Origin: Acetobacteraceae bacterium | GTDB taxonomy: Bacteria > Pseudomonadota > Alphaproteobacteria > Acetobacterales > Acetobacteraceae | Direction: 5' to 3' | NCBI GenBank assembly: GCA_947476855.1 | Contig: CANJSR010000047.1 | Location: 1 to 16,499 of the forward strand | DNA length: 16,499 nt | In this document: positions 13,971-16,499 of the stretch, one piece after another | Position numbering within the stretch: position 1 is the first letter of the stretch | Layout of the letters: the number at the start of each line of letters is the position of its first letter | The notes under the pieces: generated by a model | The model's database searches: none | Told to the model about the DNA's origin: nothing | The model's input: the letters and a program-made list of their open reading frames with translations, nothing else | Position numbers and translations under genes: made by a program

Positions 13971-13985
13971 TTAACCCTTCGTTAA
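13971..13985. promoter_or_regulatory. Candidate CtrA binding site (TTAA-N7-TTAA)
   Basis: TTAA at 13971-13974 and TTAA at 13982-13985 are separated by exactly 7 nt (CCCTTCG). This is the classical binding pattern of the alphaproteobacterial cell-cycle regulator CtrA. The block is also a short palindrome, TTAAC-N5-GTTAA. It lies 45 nt before the start of the secreted EEP-family gene and 113 nt before the GT9 gene on the other strand. Confidence 0.45.
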
Positions 13986-14029
13986 GCACCGCGCCGCCAT
14001 AGTCCCCTTATGGTCTTGGCAGTGCGGAT

Positions 14030-14884
14030 ATGACGTTTCGGGGCGTCTGGATCATCGGTCTCGTGCTGTTGCTGGCGCCCGGATGGGCGTGGGCGGCGGA
14101 CCTCAAGCTCGCGACCTGGAACCTGAGCTGGCTGACCATCCGCCCGCCTGGCAGCCCGGGTCTGCCGGCCGATATCCATGCCCGGACCGACGATGATTTC
14201 GACCGGCTGCGGGGCTACGCGCTGGAACTCGACGCCGACGTGGTCGCCCTGCAGGAGGTCGAGAGCTACGCCGCCGCCCGCCGCGTGTTTCCCGCAGATC
14301 GCTATGTCCTGCACCTGACGCATGATCGCCTGAGCCAGAAGGTCGGCGTCGCGATCCGCCGCGGGCTGCGCCATGACGTCCATCCGGACGTGCCGCTGTC
14401 GGCGGACCCTCGGACCCGATCGGGCCTCGATGTCACCCTGGCGTTGGCGACCCCGCTCCGCATCCTGGCGGTGCATCTGAAGCAGGGATGCCGGGACCCG
14501 AGGGGCGACCGCAGGGGCGGGCGAGACTGCGCGATCTTCCATGCCCAGGCGGACCCCCTCGCGGCCTGGATCGCCGAACGCCAGGCCGAGGGCGGGGGGT
14601 TCGTGATCCTGGGGGATTTCAACCGCTGGATGGATCGGCGCGATCCGTTCCTGGCGGCGTTGCGGCAGGCCTCGCCCCTGGTCCGCGCGACCGAGGGCTA
14701 TGCCAGCCGCTGCTGGCGGGACGAGGCCTTCATCGACCACATCCTGGCCGGCGGGGCGGCGCGGGGCTGGCTGCTGCCCGACAGCCTGTCGGTGTTCCGC
14801 TACCGCGAGGAGGGGACTGGCTGGGCGGGCCGGCTGTCGGATCATTGCCCGATCTCGGCGCGCTTCCGTGTCCTCGCGCCTTGA
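14030..14884 (+). CDS. Secreted endonuclease/exonuclease/phosphatase-family protein
   Basis: This 284-aa protein has a signal peptide (hydrophobic stretch IIGLVLLLAPGWA, cleavage likely after AWA near residue 22) and an EEP domain. The domain signatures are in order: ATWNLSWL (28-35), QEVE (75-78, metal-binding Glu), GDFN (195-198), FIDHIL (234-239) and SDHCPI (270-275, catalytic Asp-His). Family members are Mg-dependent phosphodiesterases acting on DNA, RNA, phosphoinositides or sphingomyelin. Export suggests an extracellular or periplasmic nuclease or phospholipase-type activity. Two Cys (154 and 167) lie in an insertion rich in Arg/Gly/Asp and might form a disulphide. ATG 14030 fits the signal peptide. 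A possible CtrA box precedes it. Confidence 0.87.
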   Translation: MTFRGVWIIGLVLLLAPGWAWAADLKLATWNLSWLTIRPPGSPGLPADIHARTDDDFDRLRGYALELDADVVALQEVESYAAARRVFPADRYVLHLTHDRLSQKVGVAIRRGLRHDVHPDVPLSADPRTRSGLDVTLALATPLRILAVHLKQGCRDPRGDRRGGRDCAIFHAQADPLAAWIAERQAEGGGFVILGDFNRWMDRRDPFLAALRQASPLVRATEGYASRCWRDEAFIDHILAGGAARGWLLPDSLSVFRYREEGTGWAGRLSDHCPISARFRVLAP

Positions 14885-14888
14885 TGCC

Positions 14889-15512
14889 CTATCCGGCCGG
14901 GGTGTCGGCCCAGGGATAGACCCGGTGCCCGATGAAGGCGTCGAGGTCCGAGACTTCCGCCCCGCCCACGCGCCGGACCAGGCCCGCGAGGTCGGCGTCC
15001 GGCCGGGATGCCCACTCGGTCACGAGCATGCAGCGCGGGCGGAAGGTCGGGTTGCGGGGATGGTCCTTGCCGCGCGTCGCGTAGCGCAGGCGCGTGGGGC
15101 CGGACACAGCGGCCATCGCCGCCATCAGGTCCTGGTCCCTTTCGGCCGGAGCGGCAAAGCGGACGACCGAGATCCAGTCTCCGGACAGGGAGGGCAGGGC
15201 GGTCACGGAGGGGGTGATCAGCCGCTGGTCATACAGCGTGTGCGCCTTGTTCCGCCGCTTCTCCATCAGCGGTCCCATGTAGGGATCGCGCCCGCGCATG
15301 CCCTGGTAGCGCGGTGTCTCGAACAGAGACCAGTCCGGCACCTCGTAGAGGTCGAACAGGTTCATGTCCCCGCCGAAGACCCGGTAGCAGGTGCAGGACA
15401 GCAGCCCGACCTCATAGACATCCGGCGCGTGGCGGAAGGCGTACCACTGGAGGAAGGGGTCGACATCCGCTTCTTCCAGGTCGAGTTCGGCGGTGTAGAG
15501 CAGCGGCGTCAT
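14889..15512 (-). CDS. Conserved-looking 207-aa protein of unknown function, possible alpha-beta barrel (Dabb-like)
   Basis: The start is set by a strong ribosome-binding site, GGAGG, 8 nt before ATG 15512. The much longer open frame upstream to 16481 is antisense to the acetyltransferase gene and is not used. The protein begins with a beta-strand-like TPLLYTAELDLEE, followed by WYAFRHAPDVYEVG and then FDLYEVPDWSLFETP. A second similar half starts near ISVVRFAAPAERDQ and ends with RCMLVTEWASRP and a short tail. The two-half alternation of strands and helices suggests a duplicated ferredoxin-like or Dabb/EthD-like fold. I do not recognise a specific family and see no catalytic motif, signal peptide or membrane segment. 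Confidence 0.72.
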   Translation of the reverse strand: MTPLLYTAELDLEEADVDPFLQWYAFRHAPDVYEVGLLSCTCYRVFGGDMNLFDLYEVPDWSLFETPRYQGMRGRDPYMGPLMEKRRNKAHTLYDQRLITPSVTALPSLSGDWISVVRFAAPAERDQDLMAAMAAVSGPTRLRYATRGKDHPRNPTFRPRCMLVTEWASRPDADLAGLVRRVGGAEVSDLDAFIGHRVYPWADTPAG

Positions 15513-15665
15513 GGCGGGTCCTCCGATGCGTTTCTTGTATCGTCGGCCGGTGCGGGCCGGTCCGCAAGCGGTCGAATGCCGCCCGCGCGGGTGGCGAACC
15601 GGTTGAAAGAATGACATGGTCCGCGCGCGCCGCCGCGTCGGACATCGCCAGCCAGGGATTGAACG

Positions 15666-16406
15666 ATGAGCCTCATGAAGGAAACCGCGTCCAACGCATC
15701 CATCCGCGTCACGGATCGGGTCTGGTCCATCCTGCAGGACCACCGCATTGTCTTCCGGAAGCTCGAGCGTGAGAAGCTTCGGGTCGTCGTCATGCACAAG
15801 GATGTGGTCGTGGAGCAGTACACGACCGTTTCCACCCCGCGGCTGCAGACGATGGGCGCGCACAGCTATACGATGGATCAGACCAACGCCCAATCGATTG
15901 GCCGGTACTGCTCGATCGCCGAAGGCGTCAGCGTCATGGGCGTCCGCCATCCGATGGAATCGGTCACGACCTCGAACGTGATCTACGTGGCGCGTCTGCA
16001 ATCGGCGATGTGGGCCCGCCAGGACTTCCTTGGCGCCGAGACCCCCATGCGCGCGCCCCGCACCCTGCAGGAGCAGTTGCCTGTGATCCAGCATGATGTC
16101 TGTATCGGCAACAACGTCCTGCTGAAGCGCGGGATCACGCTGCACACAGGCTGCGTCGTTGGCGCCGGCTCGATCGTTACCAAGGACGTGCCCCCCTATG
16201 CGATCGTCGCCGGCAACCCGGCCCGGATCATCCGCATGCGCTTCAACGAGGACCTCGCGGCGCGTTTGCTGGCGAGTGCCTGGTGGGAAAAGCACCCAAC
16301 GGCCGTGATGTCCGGCAACCTGCAGGACCCGGAGCGGTTCCTCGATGAGATCGCCGCGGCCGAACCCTACACCTACCGCACCCTGACCTGGCGGGACCTG
16401 GTGTAG
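15666..16406 (+). CDS. CatB-like hexapeptide-repeat O-acetyltransferase
   Basis: This 246-aa protein has the left-handed beta-helix of the xenobiotic acetyltransferase (CatB/LbH) family. It has a first repeat block, IGRYCSIAEGVSVMGVRHP (78-96, with the likely catalytic His95). A second block starts at HDVCIGNNVLLKRGITLHTG and leads to VVGAGSIVTKDVPPYAIVAG and NPARIIRMRF, the signature end of the helix. The first 55 residues are outside the recognised fold. AGGGA lies about 9 nt before ATG 15666. Members transfer acetyl from acetyl-CoA to hydroxyls of sugars or antibiotics; surface-sugar decoration is the usual chromosomal role. It stands alone here, divergent from the 207-aa gene across 153 nt. 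Confidence 0.87.
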   Translation: MSLMKETASNASIRVTDRVWSILQDHRIVFRKLEREKLRVVVMHKDVVVEQYTTVSTPRLQTMGAHSYTMDQTNAQSIGRYCSIAEGVSVMGVRHPMESVTTSNVIYVARLQSAMWARQDFLGAETPMRAPRTLQEQLPVIQHDVCIGNNVLLKRGITLHTGCVVGAGSIVTKDVPPYAIVAGNPARIIRMRFNEDLAARLLASAWWEKHPTAVMSGNLQDPERFLDEIAAAEPYTYRTLTWRDLV

Positions 16407-16473
16407 CCACCGCTGGACCGCGGTTCGGGTTGGGTGGCACACTCCGCCCGATATCCCGATCCACGAGGCCCCG

Positions 16474-16499
16474 ATGCCCACCTATGACTATGAATGCGA
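16474..16499 (+). CDS. FmdB-type zinc-ribbon protein, first codons only (3' end outside window)
   Basis: The last 26 bases begin an open frame, MPTYDYEC plus two bases. MPTYDYEC is the very characteristic start of the small FmdB family, in which the Cys begins a Cys-x2-Cys zinc ribbon. GAGG lies 5 nt before the ATG. The product is usually 70-110 aa, of unclear regulatory role. The call rests on eight residues and the ribosome-binding site. Confidence 0.6.

Noticed and set aside
14889..16481. A 530-aa open frame on the minus strand covering the 207-aa gene and extending upstream
   Set aside because: The upstream part is antisense to the well-supported acetyltransferase gene, and its sequence is low-complexity Arg/His/Gly. 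The strong ribosome-binding site at 15512 marks the real start.

Overview
The window looks like chromosome from a high-GC alphaproteobacterium. The best guess is Acetobacteraceae or another Rhodospirillales member, judged from very high third-position GC, an ECF sigma/ChrR anti-sigma pair, and a CtrA-type TTAA-N7-TTAA site. This placement is inference from gene content, not from a marker gene. No rRNA, tRNA, CRISPR array, phage or transposase gene was seen.

Layout. (1) 1-585 (+) is the 3' part of a D-2-hydroxyacid dehydrogenase, ending at a strong hairpin (596-622). (2) 626-1460 (-) is a VapBC-type toxin-antitoxin pair. (3) 1509-6020 (-) is a tight operon, in transcription order: ECF sigma factor, ChrR-like zinc/cupin anti-sigma factor, alpha/beta-hydrolase lipoprotein, DUF1295 membrane protein, cyclopropane-fatty-acid-synthase-like methyltransferase, and an unidentified membrane protein. 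(4) 6242-9738 (+), transcribed divergently, holds an FAD-dependent oxidoreductase, a DUF1365 protein, a Tat-signal DUF6134-like protein and a Blc-type lipocalin lipoprotein. (5) 9739-10035 is non-coding and repeat-rich. (6) 10036-13858 (-) holds a GT9 glycosyltransferase, a DHA2-type MFS transporter and a GlcD-like FAD-linked dehydrogenase. (7) 14030-16499 holds a secreted endonuclease/exonuclease/phosphatase-family protein (+), an unknown 207-aa protein (-), a CatB-like hexapeptide acetyltransferase (+) and the first codons of an FmdB-type zinc-ribbon gene (+).

The centre of interest is regions 3 and 4. The sequence between the two arms has a perfect 10-bp inverted repeat (TGATCCAAGC facing outward on each strand). 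On both strands this is followed, after 18 nt from TGATCC, by a GCGTA-type -10. This reads as a pair of mirror-image ECF promoters that would let the sigma factor fire its own operon and the opposite operon together. The gene content matches the singlet-oxygen/photo-oxidative stress regulon known for RpoE-ChrR in Rhodobacter sphaeroides, where lipid-modifying enzymes (including furan fatty acid synthesis) are induced. Here the regulator, a phospholipid acyl-chain methyltransferase, a flavin oxidoreductase, membrane enzymes, an extra lipoprotein esterase and a lipocalin sit in one locus of about 8 kb. That suggests a membrane-lipid modification and repair module. The specific chemistry is inferred, not shown.
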